Below are positions 1 through 11,617 of a stretch of DNA of 64,000 bases, one piece after another. Within the stretch, counting starts at the first letter, position 1. Every line of letters starts with the position of its first letter. A model generated the notes under the pieces. That model was not told the DNA's origin and did no database searches. It saw nothing but the letters and a program-made list of their open reading frames with translations. This DNA comes from Halichondria panicea (Eukaryota; Porifera; Demospongiae; Suberitida; Halichondriidae), in contig NC_087379.1 of the NCBI RefSeq assembly GCF_963675165.1, positions 2,856,201 to 2,920,200 on the forward strand. Reading direction: 5' to 3'. The translations under genes were made by a program, and so were the position numbers.

Positions 1-229
1 CACAAAAGCCTCCCGTCTGGCTGGTCTAGAGCCAACTTTCGAAGAGCCAGCATTCTCCATTTTCGATTTATAAAAGCAAATGCGGCTTGGTCTCGAAACA
101 AAATCGGGCCAAGCTTTGATTTAACTCCCTCTTCACTGAATAAGCCAAGTTTCAGCAAAGAGAGAACAAGCAGAGAGCAGAGATAGTTATCTCTGCAGAG
201 AGCAAGAAGGCATCCAGAGGTGTCACGTC
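1..229. other. 5' flank of CEP104
   Basis: This stretch precedes the CEP104 start codon and should contain its 5' UTR and part of the promoter. I see no ORF continuing a known protein, no clear TATA box and no RNA gene. Confidence 0.4.
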
Positions 230-3200
230 ATGCCAAAGAAAATACAATTTCGAGTTGTGTACTGCACCGGTTGGGAAGATGACTACCCTCCAAAGGACCT
301 GGAGGTGAGTTGGAGGGAATTGAGAGTCACTCACGTGTTTACTATTGCTCTACACCTAGGTACACAGTCCATTCATCAAGGGATGGAGATCTCCAAGGTA
401 GTGAGGTCTATATTAGCACTTCATGAGCTTGTAATTGTGTACTAAAATTCCTCTGTCTTTTGTGTCAATCTTAGATACATCAATAGATAGTGCATAAGTT
501 TAACCCTTTCATGCATATCGCATGCAACAACTTGAGGTTCATATTCTGTGTTATGGAAACCTCTTAGGTGCTGTTTCGATTATCATGTGTTATGTGCAAA
601 CGTAGTGACTTCCACCCTTGGCGTATAGCAAAGAGAGAATGCCCCCTCCCCCCTCCCCTAGTGACCTACATCCCCTCCCTGTGCAGGTACTGCCTCTACC
701 CCCAGGAGCTGGTGCTGCGAATGGACCCTCCTGCAAGAGTGAGGAAACTGCAGCTTCTCTCACATCAATACATGATTGGTGAGGGATTTCTGGGTGGGGT
801 CATTAGCCAAGCTTTAACTTCAATTAACATCTATTTTCACGTTATAGGATTGTGACACTTTTCCAATCATCTGCATGCAATTGATAATTAATTTTTTCCT
901 TCCAGCTTCCAAGATTGACCTGTATGTTGGTGAGCTACCTTCGGACACTCACACGTCTCTTGAGGCTGCCCACTTCAAGAGGCTGGGTTACGTCTCACTG
1001 TCGGACAATGAGCAGACTGGATACAGGGTGAGTGGTGGCTGGATGCTTGTATTGCCCCGATTGTGTACCGTACGTATAGCGGGTAGCCTTGGCGATTAAA
1101 GGATAATTGACCATACCATTATTGATCACGTGTGAGATTGCATCTTGAAGTATAATTGGCTAATTTTAATTGGGCGACCCTCACCTAGATTTGCCAATCA
1201 CCAATTATATCTGCTGTACGGTATTATGTGTTCTGTGCACTGTATAGTGTGCATGTAGTATTAAACATTTCAGGAGGTTATGTTTTGGAGACGAAACCAC
1301 TGTCCCTTGTTGAGGGGCATTTAATACAGTGTCCCTTTCTCAGAGGGTCCTTTATTGGAGGTTGTACATGTATGTGTGTTAATGTACTATTCATTGTCTC
1401 TCCAGTCTAGAGAGTTGAAATCTGTCAATCTGGACTGTGCTGGTCACCTCATCAAGCTGGTGCTGCAGCCCAACCACATCAACAGGCTCAACCTCTTCAA
1501 TCAGGTACATTATACTATAGTGACACTGACTTCATTAGGACATGCGCTCACATATATTATGTACAATATTATTGTTATGCATGATTATATGCTTACAATT
1601 TTGTTTAGAACTGTTACCACCTGTACATGCATAGTACATGTAGCTGTATGTAAGCTGTACAGCTTAGTTAGTGCATGTTGTTATCGTACAGTGCAGCTAG
1701 TTGTCATTGAACTATACAAATTATCAAGGACGTACCGGTACTAACCGCCCCCCCCCTCCCACACACACAGGTGAGCTTGGTGGCTCTTAATGTGATTGGG
1801 GACCAACACTCGTTGCCTAGAGTGGGAGTGAGCAGCTCACTACCAAAACATCCCAGTCACTACATCGAGAAAAGCAAGGCAGATGTGAGTGTATGTATAG
1901 AACACACTGTGCAAGCTCAATTGTATAATACGTAGTAGCCTACGCCACACGTTGTCCATATGCTTCCCATGGTTTAGTTTGCAGCATGGTTCTGTATGTC
2001 ATGTAAGCTCTTACAATATACGATGTACGTAAGTCAACTCTTTATGCAAACTGTAGATTCTCTGTGTAGGGTACGTACTGCTATAATGTAATTCATTCAT
2101 CATTCATGAGCGCACAATGTGACAAAGTTTGTGTCTCCTTTCAGCCTCTGTCTGAAGTGATCCACTCGTACCTGCCCTCCGTGCACCAGTCACATGACAA
2201 TACCGGGGACCCTATTCTCATGGGAACCATCAACAAGTGAGGAACACAAATTCAGAGTGATCGATACGATTATGTACAGTCACTCTGTGCTAGTAACCAT
2301 CATATGCAACAGTGTATGAGTGTACAGTCCTGTAGGGATGGTTCATTACATTGTACATTGGTGTGCAGTCTGAAAAATCTTGCTGGGATTATGCCGTTTA
2401 AGATATAGTATGTGATTGTGTACACGCTGAGCTATTAGTCTCATCCCCTCTAGACCTGCCCATATTTCCCTCATGGATGACCTCTGTTTTGCTGTGGCCC
2501 AAGACCCACAAACTGCCGACCTCATCAGAGTCTTAGACACCAAGAAGAAAACTGCAGTTAGAGGTACAACAAATTATAATGCTGTACATTATATGTGTAT
2601 GAGTTATTGTTTTGTACAGACGAAGAGTTTCAATATGCTAAGCAGCTCAAACTGGTCATTGAAGAACTACAAAAGGTAGTGACATGTACAATGTAGTTCT
2701 GCTACATGTATGCATGTTCACACAAGTATGCATATAATGTTGTGCTCGCTACTAGAATGATTAAGTTGTCTGTTGTAGAATTCAGCCACTAATTTACTGC
2801 AGATTGGAGAGGTCCTTTGCAGATATGAGGTGGAGAAGAAGCTTGCCATAGAGAGAGAAGACTACGACACAGCCAAACAAAAGAAGGTATGTATTGAGGT
2901 TTTTATTTGACGACCTTTACCTAAAGTACAATGTGTAAGAATTCGATCTTTACCCAATACTGTTGGAACTTCATCAGGCCCAGTTGGATGTTATACGGAA
3001 GCAAATGTATGAGCAACTAGACATCCAGGGCTTAATGAACAATGGCTCAGCTCGCAGTGGGACCAGTGCCCTCCATCACGAGAGCAGCAGTCATCCTAGA
3101 GTCAAACGAAACACACCTTTTGATCTCGAACAACAACAACAAGGTCAGATTGGGGACACAACAAGTGCTTTGAGTGTACTTGTCTTGTTTTGTAAAGAAG

Positions 3201-6200
3201 TCAGTATACCCCAGTGTTTTTTGTTCATCTAAAGCGGTGACAACCGGGCTTTCGGTATTCATAGCTCTTCTCTAGCATCATTTTACTCTTTAGGCCTGTA
3301 GCACTTATCTGGTAGTCTTACATGTATACATGTGTGTGCATACACATTCATTGCCTATAGCTAAACAATTGCATGACACTTGACATGTGCAAGCCTGATT
3401 GCAATTCTAGTGACAAGGAATTGTATATCTATATTTCCCTGCGATTCATTCGATTGTAACTTACTGATTTGATTTATAATGGGAACACCTAACAATTCGC
3501 AATTCGCAGTCAAAAGAATCTCGCATTCAAAACCCAGCCTACAGTATCTACTGTGCTCTTTTGGGCTAGTGTACAGTTTGTAGGTACATGACTATACACT
3601 CAGCTATTTATATGCCATTTCTCCCAGAGTCTGCCGGTGTTGGGCGCACCCCCCTCAACCTGCCCCCCATCAGCCCTCGAGGCCCCACAGAGCAGGTTTC
3701 CCCCCTCAGCCTTCCCCCTATCAGCCCTCGGGGCCCTACGGAGCAGGTTTCCCCCCCTTCTCGCACACACCATACCGAGGACAGACCACTACCGGCTCTC
3801 GTTTCCAAGTGAGTGTTGTCTCTATTGTACAATGACACCCCTAAATGTGGGACTCACTGAAATAAGAACACATCCGGACACTCAACGAAGTCCTAGACCA
3901 CATTAGCATGAATGCATAGCACTTTGGTCATTTCAACAGCTTAAGTGATGATCCTTACCAACTTTACAAGAGCTCAATTGGTTCCCAGGGCAGATAAGTT
4001 GGAGACTGCGGAAGAAGTGGATGCCAACGTCAGTGGTGAGAATGGTGGAGCTCGTGATGGTGGTGACCCTGGTGATGGTGGTGATGGTAGTGGAGCTAGT
4101 TACAGTGGTGACCCTGGTGATGGTAGTGGTGCTCGTGGTGATGATGGTGGGGATGTTTCCGATAAACCTGAGCCATTATCAGAAGTGCAGCTCAACAAAG
4201 TCTCTGTAGCCTTGGATTTCTTTGGAATGGAACTGGTACAAACTGATCTTGTATGTACACTATCAATACACACCGACACGTGCCTTCGAAAATAGTGGAA
4301 GTTGGTTGTGTAATTTTCCTAGAGCATTCAACAGCGTGTGTACCTGCATGTATAGTGTATTTGAGGCTTGTATAACCCCCCTCTCTCCCCTTTCTCTCTC
4401 TTCCTCCCCCTTCTCTTCGTCTCCCCCCCCCTCCCTCTCTCTCTCTCTCTGTCTCCCCTTTCTCTATCCTTCTCCCCTCTCTCTCTCCCCTTTCTCTCTC
4501 TCCCTCCCCCTTCTCTTCATCTCCCCCCCCCCATCCCTCTCTCTCTCTCTGTCTCCCCTTTCTCTATCCTTCTCCCCTCTCTCTCTCCCCTTTCTCTCTC
4601 TCTCCCTCCCCTTTCTCTCTCTCTCCCTCCCCTTTCTTTCCATCTTTCCTCCCTTCTCTTCCTCTCTCTAGTTAGAGCTGATCTTCTCGAAGCAGTATAG
4701 TTTCCGTGAGAAGGGACTGACAGAGTTATTATCTGTTCTGGAAGGGAAAGGGGAGGAGTCCCGTAAAGAGACTAACAGTCTGGTCCGAGCGTCCTGTGAG
4801 GTACTGAGCAAGGCACTCAAGGACAAGGTCATGTCGGTGAGTCTTGTAATCGTAATTCCACAGACACAGTACTTGCATTAGGGAGATATTTCTCTGTAAT
4901 TGTATAATTATGATTATGAGCTATGGATCCCTGGACTGTTTGCTCAGTGTTACAAATGTAGTCCTAATATTATTTATGGTGCATGTGCACTAAAAGTTAC
5001 AACCTACATGTAGCCCCAACATTATAGACAGTCTGAATCAACTATTGCTCTTCACTGTCTTAACTATAATGTTAATTTTCCCCCTTAGACATTTGGGCTT
5101 GGTCTTGAGCTGCTGAACCACCTAGTGGGACCCTTCGCCCAAAAGCACAAACTAGGAAAATCAGAGCTCAGCTTAATCGTCGATAAGGTGACACACTCCT
5201 CTTGTATGTAGTTATGTCACTCCTATAGTGCCGTGCTGTATAGCTAGCTACATGTATGTGTGTAGCTCACTTCGGCTGTTCAGATGCTCATTGTATTGTG
5301 TATATCGATCACTGATTTCTGTGTCTACAGGTTATGCCCCTGCTGCTCAGTAGAACTGGAGATACGGTCAGTTCGTAGTTGTTGTTAAAGTTTTTCCAAA
5401 AAGACAGATTACTGACTTTTGTTGAGAAAATTGTACATGAACACGTATTAACCTGATTCCATGCTATCATACACACATGCAGGCACCCAGGATAATTGCT
5501 GCAGCGATTAACCAGATCTCAGCACTGGCAGAGCACCACCAAATCAAGGTGCACAAATACGTTAAATTAACATTTTGACAGTAAATGTAGTATATATATA
5601 TCTTTGAGCAAAACGTCTTTGTGTTGCTAGCCCCAAAATAATAACTCTATATCGACCTGCAATATAATTATTCTTTACGCATTTCCCCTCCTCTGTATTA
5701 TACAGACCTATGCTATGGTAGGCCCTCTACTGGTCCAGCCATTCAAACAGAAGGTAAAGTATCATCATAGGGTAGAGTATGTACTGACTAGTGATGTGCA
5801 CACAGAAGGTAGAGTATCATCATAGGGTAGAGTGTGTACTGACTAGTGATGTACACACAGAAGGTAGAGTATCATCATAGGGTAGAGTGTGTACTGACTA
5901 GTGATGTACACACAGAAGGTAGAGTAGTATCATCATAGGGTAGAGTGTGTACTGACTAGTGATGTACACACAGAAGGTAGAGTATCATCATAGGGTAGAG
6001 TGTGTACTGACTAGTGATGTACACACAGAAGGTAGAGTATCATCATAGGGTAGAGTGTGTACTGACTAGTGATTACATTGCACACAGAAAATTCCCTGGA
6101 AATTGGCCCAGAGTCGAGTGGAACTGTTAGACAGGTTCTATCACAATGTCGGGTTTGAGTCCAGTGGAATCGACTTCAAAGTTGTCATGAAGGTATTCAT

Positions 6201-9200
6201 TTCACGAGGTTATACTTACTTATCACTGATGTTCAACTCTAGCTGGTGCTTGTATACTGTATCATTGCTGCTATAATATTGTTGTACGTACGTTATTGAG
6301 GGCAATCATCTCTACATGTGTGTATGTGGTGACATTGATTCATCTCTATTTTTATTGCCATTATTATTATTATTTATTCGCGATGCATGTATACTGCATG
6401 TGCAGTTTCTGAATCCTCTGCTGAGTCACCCTAATGGCACAGTGAGAGAGCCTGCCATCAAGCTGGTTCTTGACCTGTACAAGCAGGTGAGTCCATTACT
6501 GACACACCTACATGTAGAAATCACAATACTACCCTAGCTGAGACTGTGTTGGCCTGTATTTTTAGTGCTTTTGTGGAATTGTATATGGGTAAGGTTGTAC
6601 CTGCACAACAAAGTGGTTGATCAAATTTATTGTACTAATTATATTGTTGTCTTTTAACCTCTGAGATCAAGGAAACGCCGTGCCAATATAATTATGGCAA
6701 AGTAACCTTTGGAAACATTCCCACTGTCCACCCAAAACAACAATAATTATTATAGGAACACTACATGTAACTCTCAACTATTTAACTATTACTTGATTGT
6801 ACTGTTATTGCACTGTATATTTGGCTGTGTAAGTGCCATGTGACCCACTGAAACTCCCCTTCCCTCTCTTTACGTCTTGCAGTATGGCAACGAAGTCCGG
6901 CTGCTGCTACCAGTACCCGACGATGCTGCCTCTCGTAGGAAGACACTCTGGAAGACCATCTTTGAGGGCTTTGATCGTATCGACGGAGTGCCAACACAGG
7001 CAGAGAAAGAGGTCAGTATCTGCTACTGTAACAGTGTGCACATGCCAGGGTGTCATACAGGGGGGGGAAAGGGGGGATATCCCCCCCCTATCTCCAATTT
7101 CCCCCCCCTTTTTTTGCTGACTGAGGGTCCATAGCTGGCAATTTTACATACTATAAGGGTATTGAAATAACAGTTGACCTTTTTTTTAGCAAAATTTTCT
7201 GGTTACTTTTCTTATTTCCCCCCTCTACTTCAAAATCCTGTATGACACCCTGCATGCCCATTGAAACCACTAAGGTACATGTTAGTAATAGTTAGCCTTC
7301 TTTTCCTGTTACACTAATAATTTCCTAGTCCCTGTACCTACTGTTGCACTAATAATTGCCTAGTCCCTGTACCTACTGTCATACTAATAATTGCCTACTG
7401 TCACACTAATAATTGCCTAGTCCCTGTACCTACCGTCGCACTTGTATCAGAAAGGTAGACATACCTACGTACACTGTATATCACAGTAATGGCATTCAGG
7501 AAATAAAAAAAGTATGCACTTGATATTAGCTTCTCCGTCAGTATAATATGCTGTGTATGTGCTGCAGGCTGTCCGTGTGGCTGCTGAGAAAGCCAAGAAT
7601 AAAGAGGTGCAGTACTTACCAGTTAAAACATGGTCGGTAGCTTGTAATCTTGTGCATTTGCGTAGATTCAGAAGCTGCAAGGAGAAGTGGAAGCCCTTCG
7701 ACAACTGGCTGCTCAAGGAAATGTTGTGAGTTGGGAAACTACATGTACATTGTGTGTTGGACCAACAGTCTACATGTACGTACAGTGCATGGTGTTTCCT
7801 TGTGGCTATGTGCAGTTAGAGGGTCCGTGTAGTTCCCACTTGCATCTCTTCATCAGTGGGACATGTCTTAAGAAGTATATTTACTATCCCTCATAATAGT
7901 AACTGCTGCATGTATGCAGGTACAGTGATTGTTAAGTGTTGGTGCTACATGTATGTATGTAAGTTACGTACCTCTTCTGCTAGGTGAAGGAAGAGGAGGT
8001 GGAGAGTGTATCGGAACAGGCCTCTGTCTCAGCGGGTGGCCCCCCCACGGCGGACACGAGTACAGAGGACAATAGCACTACCAGTAAAACCAGTGACAAT
8101 ATCGACACGTGAGTATATTATGCTTTGGGATAATTCTGTCATTATAACAGAGTTTTAGCTATCCAGTGCACAAATTGCCTTTCATTAGTTTGGATACATG
8201 TGCATGTAGCTGCATAGTGAATGTTAGAACTGAAATCTGGCTCCATATAATTCTATGGTTCAATTACACATTATAGAACATACACCTGTACAGTGCGTAC
8301 TGTACGTTTGATAATGTCTGTATCCTCTTGTGGTTTTGTAGGACGTGTGTGTTCTGTGGAGAGCAGCGTAGAGAGTTTGCTGAGAGTGGGATGGAGTCGC
8401 ACTACCTCCAGCGCTGCCCCATGCTTCAGTCATGTCCTTACTGCTCTCAGGTAAATACCAACAAGGCACTTCTTTGCAGCATGTACAGTACATGTACAAT
8501 TAAATGCTGTAAAGAAACTATAATTTCCAAATGTATCAGTGTAGGTATACTGTATGTATTGTCTATAATTAAAAAACTATGCTCCTGCTTAACTTAAACC
8601 TGACAATATGCATTAGATTAGTACCGTAGTATGGCTCTCCTTGTGTGTGTGTTATGTATGTTACTCACTGTATCTCTCTCTCGTTGTGTTATGTATTGCA
8701 CCTGCTAACAATGCATTCTCATTGCGTCTCTCAGGTGATAGAGATTTCTGGACTCACAAAGCACTGGCTGAATGAGTGTGGGGCAAAGTCAAAGTTCAAG
8801 GAGTGCCCTCACTGCCGAGAGGCGCTCCTAGAAAAACAATATGAAGGTCATGTGACCAGCTGTCGGGGGAAGACGCTGGCGGGCGGGCACACTCTGTGTC
8901 CTCTGTGTCACTCAAGAGTGCAGGATGGAGAGGAGGTAGGTTGTTTACAAATAGCTACATTCCACTGTTAATTATTTTAAGGAGGCACAAAAATGATATT
9001 ATTTTCTTGCGTGGTATGTATTAGGTGCACGTACATGTATGTAGAAGCCAATAGCCACTTGTGATGAATGCTATAAAGCAAGTTCATAGCCCCACCCTTC
9101 AACTTGTTCACATTCTTCTCTTGAGAGAACACAGTGGTAGTATTTGGCTTGAGTCATGCATGTATTGTGTGGTTGGCCTGCTCTCAGCCTTTCATTTTTT

Positions 9201-9543
9201 AATAATATTATTATGATACAATACACATGTATGCATAGAATGTACACACGTGTACTGGCATGTACCTACATCCGTAGCATTCCTGGTGGTTTATTCAGTT
9301 GGAATACTGACAATTTATTAGCAATTCCTCTACCATTATGTCATTGTTATCAACTGCCCCTCCCCTTTGCAGAGCTGGCGGGGTCACCTAATGGGCAATG
9401 CCCCGAAGGCATGTCAGAAGAACCCTCGTAGGAAAGGGGCTCCCCCTAAGAGGCCAGTCGGACTGAAGAAAACTACTACTGGTAGAGGAACAAATATTCC
9501 CAAACCAGGGGGGCGGGGCCCTAATAAGATTAGAACAAAGTAA
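230..9543 (+). CDS. CEP104: CEP104, centrosomal/ciliary-tip TOG-domain protein
   Basis: CEP104 acts at the distal end of centrioles and cilia and binds microtubule plus ends. I read 27 exons: 230-304, 360-397, 687-778, 906-1027, 1406-1504, 1771-1884, 2145-2236, 2454-2563, 2620-2675, 2803-2886, 2978-3143, 3628-3808, 3989-4235, 4672-4836, 5089-5187, 5331-5366, 5483-5548, 5706-5753, 6088-6192, 6406-6486, 6883-7011, 7568-7606, 7666-7725, 7984-8108, 8342-8450, 8735-8935, 9373-9543. All phases agree, giving 969 residues against about 925 in human. Residues 1-200 match the N-terminal jelly-roll (GWRSPR, HQYMI, RLGYVSL, NQVSLVALNVIGD). Residues about 220-345 form the coiled coil (YAKQLK, EREDYD). Residues about 350-490 are low complexity. 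Residues 492-735 are the TOG array. A second coiled coil spans about 735-768. Residues 810-913 hold tandem CxxC zinc fingers. The basic tail carries TNIP, which fits the S/T-x-I-P motif used for EB1 binding. The start is the first ATG, followed by the family's MPxKI opening. Confidence 0.93.
4374..4670. repeat. Long polypyrimidine (CT-rich) tract in CEP104 intron 13
   Basis: About 295 bases of almost pure C and T fill the intron up to its AG acceptor at 4670-4671, with an imperfect internal repeat of about 110 bases (the block from about 4430 recurs from about 4520). Serine/leucine-rich ORFs here are artefacts of the repeat. Confidence 0.85.
5748..6087 (+). repeat. Tandem repeat copying an exon end and its splice donor (CEP104 intron 18)
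   Basis: About six copies of a 54 to 57-base unit begin inside exon 18 (the ACAGAAG at its 3' end) and fill most of the intron up to exon 19 at 6088. Each unit carries CACACAG, AAG, then GTAGAG, so every copy contains an acceptor-like AG, a three-base AAG and a donor-like GT. One copy has a three-base insertion (near 5927). The array clearly arose by duplication across the exon 18 donor. Confidence 0.9.
7046..7252. mobile_element. Foldback/MITE-like element in CEP104 intron 21
   Basis: A 16-base terminal inverted repeat beginning CAGGGTGTCATACAGG bounds 207 bases. The element is flanked by a direct repeat CATGC (7041-7045 and 7253-7257), consistent with a 5-bp target duplication. The interior holds runs of G and C around a GATATC palindrome. 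No coding capacity. Confidence 0.7.
7309..7440. repeat. Short tandem repeat, about 37-base unit
   Basis: Three to four imperfect copies of a unit containing CACTAATAATTGCCTAGTCC and CTGTACCTACTGTC lie in the intron between CEP104 exons 21 and 22. One copy is shortened. Confidence 0.75.
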
Positions 9544-10104
9544 CTGAACCTTTTTCATCCCTCATAACGCGCAATTTTGCGTATGTAATAATTATCTGAT
9601 TATCATTCATTATTCAGTTCAATTCTTACACTCTGTGGCCTTATACGTATATACATATATCGTACCATTATACCATTATACATGACTATAATATTATTAT
9701 ATAATTATTATTCACTGTTACAGTTTAATGTGAAGCAGTAATCGTTACTATGGACTTGCAGCACCAATGATAATTAATCAGTGTGGTCTGTAGGTAAAGT
9801 GACCTTTTCAATTACTTTTAAATTACCATTTCTTTCTATACACACACATGCATACCAGCACCATAATATTATGCCCGCACACACACACACAAAAGATGCA
9901 AGCACAAGCACACACATGCATAATTGCATCCATGCCTGCATGCATGTGATTCGCCCCATTATCATAATTATACCCTTTGCAATCTAATTAACTATTGCGA
10001 TCTGGCGAGGATCGTGTGTATTTATACTAGTAATATTTTTAGGTTTTGCAATTTTATTGTTGCAGTGTATACCCATTTAAATGTCATCATTCCCAACCTG
10101 CATC
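9544..10104. other. Intergenic, 3' flank of CEP104
   Basis: AT-rich sequence downstream of the CEP104 stop, including a CA-rich microsatellite near 9840-9915. No gene seen. Confidence 0.4.
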
Positions 10105-10763
10105 CAGTCTAGAGAGTAGAATACAAAAATAGGTGAGTAGTTGCATGTACTTAAATGTATCTCAAGATTGGAACATTTCTAAGAAATTGTGCTGATACCT
10201 TTGTATAGGTAAAAGAATAAGCTACAACATGATTCAAAAATATTACCCCAAAAGTTGTTGTAGTTTTAGGTGATAAAGGGGGTGATCGTAAAAAAATGTA
10301 CGTAACACCAATTATCTCCAGAACTAAACAGAAAAATTTTTCTTCAAAAGTTAGACGATTTATTCAAGCTTACTCCGTGTAATTTTTAGACCTTAGCCGT
10401 AAAATTTTCTTCGAATCTCTCCCTAACTGAAACGGCACTAAAAACTAGTAATGTTGAGCACTGCGGAGGATGTGTAGATATTAATTTTAAGCAATATCGA
10501 TTCTTTCATAAGATAGCCAAACTATCTATAGATGTTGTGACAAAGTTCCAAACCTTAGCCGGAAACCGTTGGCCTTTTCTCTCCTTAACCGATTACCCAC
10601 TATAACAATGTTTTATTAATCACCCACCACCTTATGTTGTCATGGAAACAATTTTGGATATGTTGTAGCTTATTCATGCCTACACAATGGTATCAGCAGA
10701 TTTTCTTAGAAATGTTCCAATCATAAGATATTTACATTTAAGTACAACTACTCTTTAGACTGT
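10105..10763. mobile_element. Non-autonomous DNA transposon (MITE) with about 120-base imperfect TIRs
   Basis: The left end (CAGTCTAGAGAGTAG, then TGTACTTAAATGT, GATTGGAACATTTCTAAGAAA, ATAAGCTACAACAT) reappears reverse-complemented at the right end, where the terminus reads CTCTTTAGACTG. The inverted arms extend about 120 bases with small gaps. Inside there is no ORF of note. The target duplication is unclear. Confidence 0.7.
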
Positions 10764-10766
10764 AAC

Positions 10767-11300
10767 ATGTTTGCCATAAATACTGCAATCTGATTAGCTA
10801 TTAGTATCCAACTTAGAAAATCATGTACATTGTACTTACTTAGAAAATCATGTACTTCACTTAGAAAATCATGTAGTAAAGATTAGGTAAGAACATTCAA
10901 GGCTAGATATTAGCCTCGGTCCCAGGCCAATTTTTTTTTAATAGAACAAAGTTGATAGTTGTCGAAACAACTCGGCCTGGAATCGAGGCTAGGCTATATA
11001 TCTGCTCATGGTTGCTATGCTTAGACACTGTTTAGGAAGATTCCACGTGATTTAGAAGTCCTCAGGGCTAGTAGAACCCTCACTGCGTTTGGGATACTAT
11101 AAATCATGTAGAAACTTTCTAAACAGTGTCTAACTATTATGTATTATACTCGTATATATGCGTTGCTGTGTTTAATTAGATCATGTTTGCCATAAATACT
11201 GCAATTTGATTGGCTAAAGGAAGTGTTCTATCCAACTTAGAAAATCATGTACTTACTTAGAAAATCATGTACTTCACTTAGAAAATCATGTAGCAAAGAT
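10767..11300. repeat. Local direct duplication containing CTTAGAAAATCATGTA repeats
   Basis: The block starting CATGTTTGCCATAAATACTG at 10767 recurs at 11187, each followed by three spaced copies of CTTAGAAAATCATGTA. The two copies differ by small gaps and substitutions. No coding content. Confidence 0.8.
11021..11132. repeat. Foldback repeat with TTAGACACTGTTTA ends
   Basis: TTAGACACTGTTTAG at 11021 is mirrored by its reverse complement ending at 11132. A second, shorter foldback with the same ends lies at 11409-11469. Both share the inner phrase GATTTAGAAGTCCTCAGGGC. Confidence 0.75.
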
Positions 11301-11408
11301 AGAAGAACATGATTGGCTAATTATAAATACTCATGGTTGCTATTAGCCTCCTTCACAAGGCCTCAGTGCGGCCTGGAATCGAGGCTAGGTTGCTATGATC
11401 TAAAATGC

Positions 11409-11469
11409 TTAGACACTGTTTACCACATGATTTAGAAGTCCTCAGGGCTAGTTCCTAAACAGTGTCTAA
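11409..11469. repeat. Second, shorter foldback with the same ends
   Basis: This has the same 13-14 base inverted ends and inner phrase as the repeat at 11021-11132, but is 61 rather than 112 bases long. It looks like an internally deleted copy carried with the local duplication. Confidence 0.7.
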
Positions 11470-11617
11470 CGAATTCATTCATTGAACAATTGCAAATTAT
11501 TTCGTATAACACATTACCATGCATAATTACACAGTACAATACAGTTAAGGCAACACTAGGAGCGAGGTAAACATGCTGAGAAGCAGCGGTGCTTGCAACA
11601 TTCATAATAAAAGTCTA

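Noticed and set aside
1355-1744. 129-residue plus-strand ORF
   Set aside because: It is CEP104 exon 5 with read-through into its flanking introns; only 1406-1504 belongs to the protein.
4222-4700. Ser/Leu/Pro-rich ORFs of 110 and 149 residues
   Set aside because: They are translations of the CT-rich intron tract in more than one frame, with no family similarity.
5748-6087. CRISPR-like array
   Set aside because: Units are directly adjacent without variable spacers, lie in a eukaryotic intron and derive from the exon 18 donor.
9781-9987. ORFs over the CA-repeat region after CEP104
   Set aside because: Simple sequence (His/Thr repeats), opposite-strand ORFs over the same bases, and no splice or family support.
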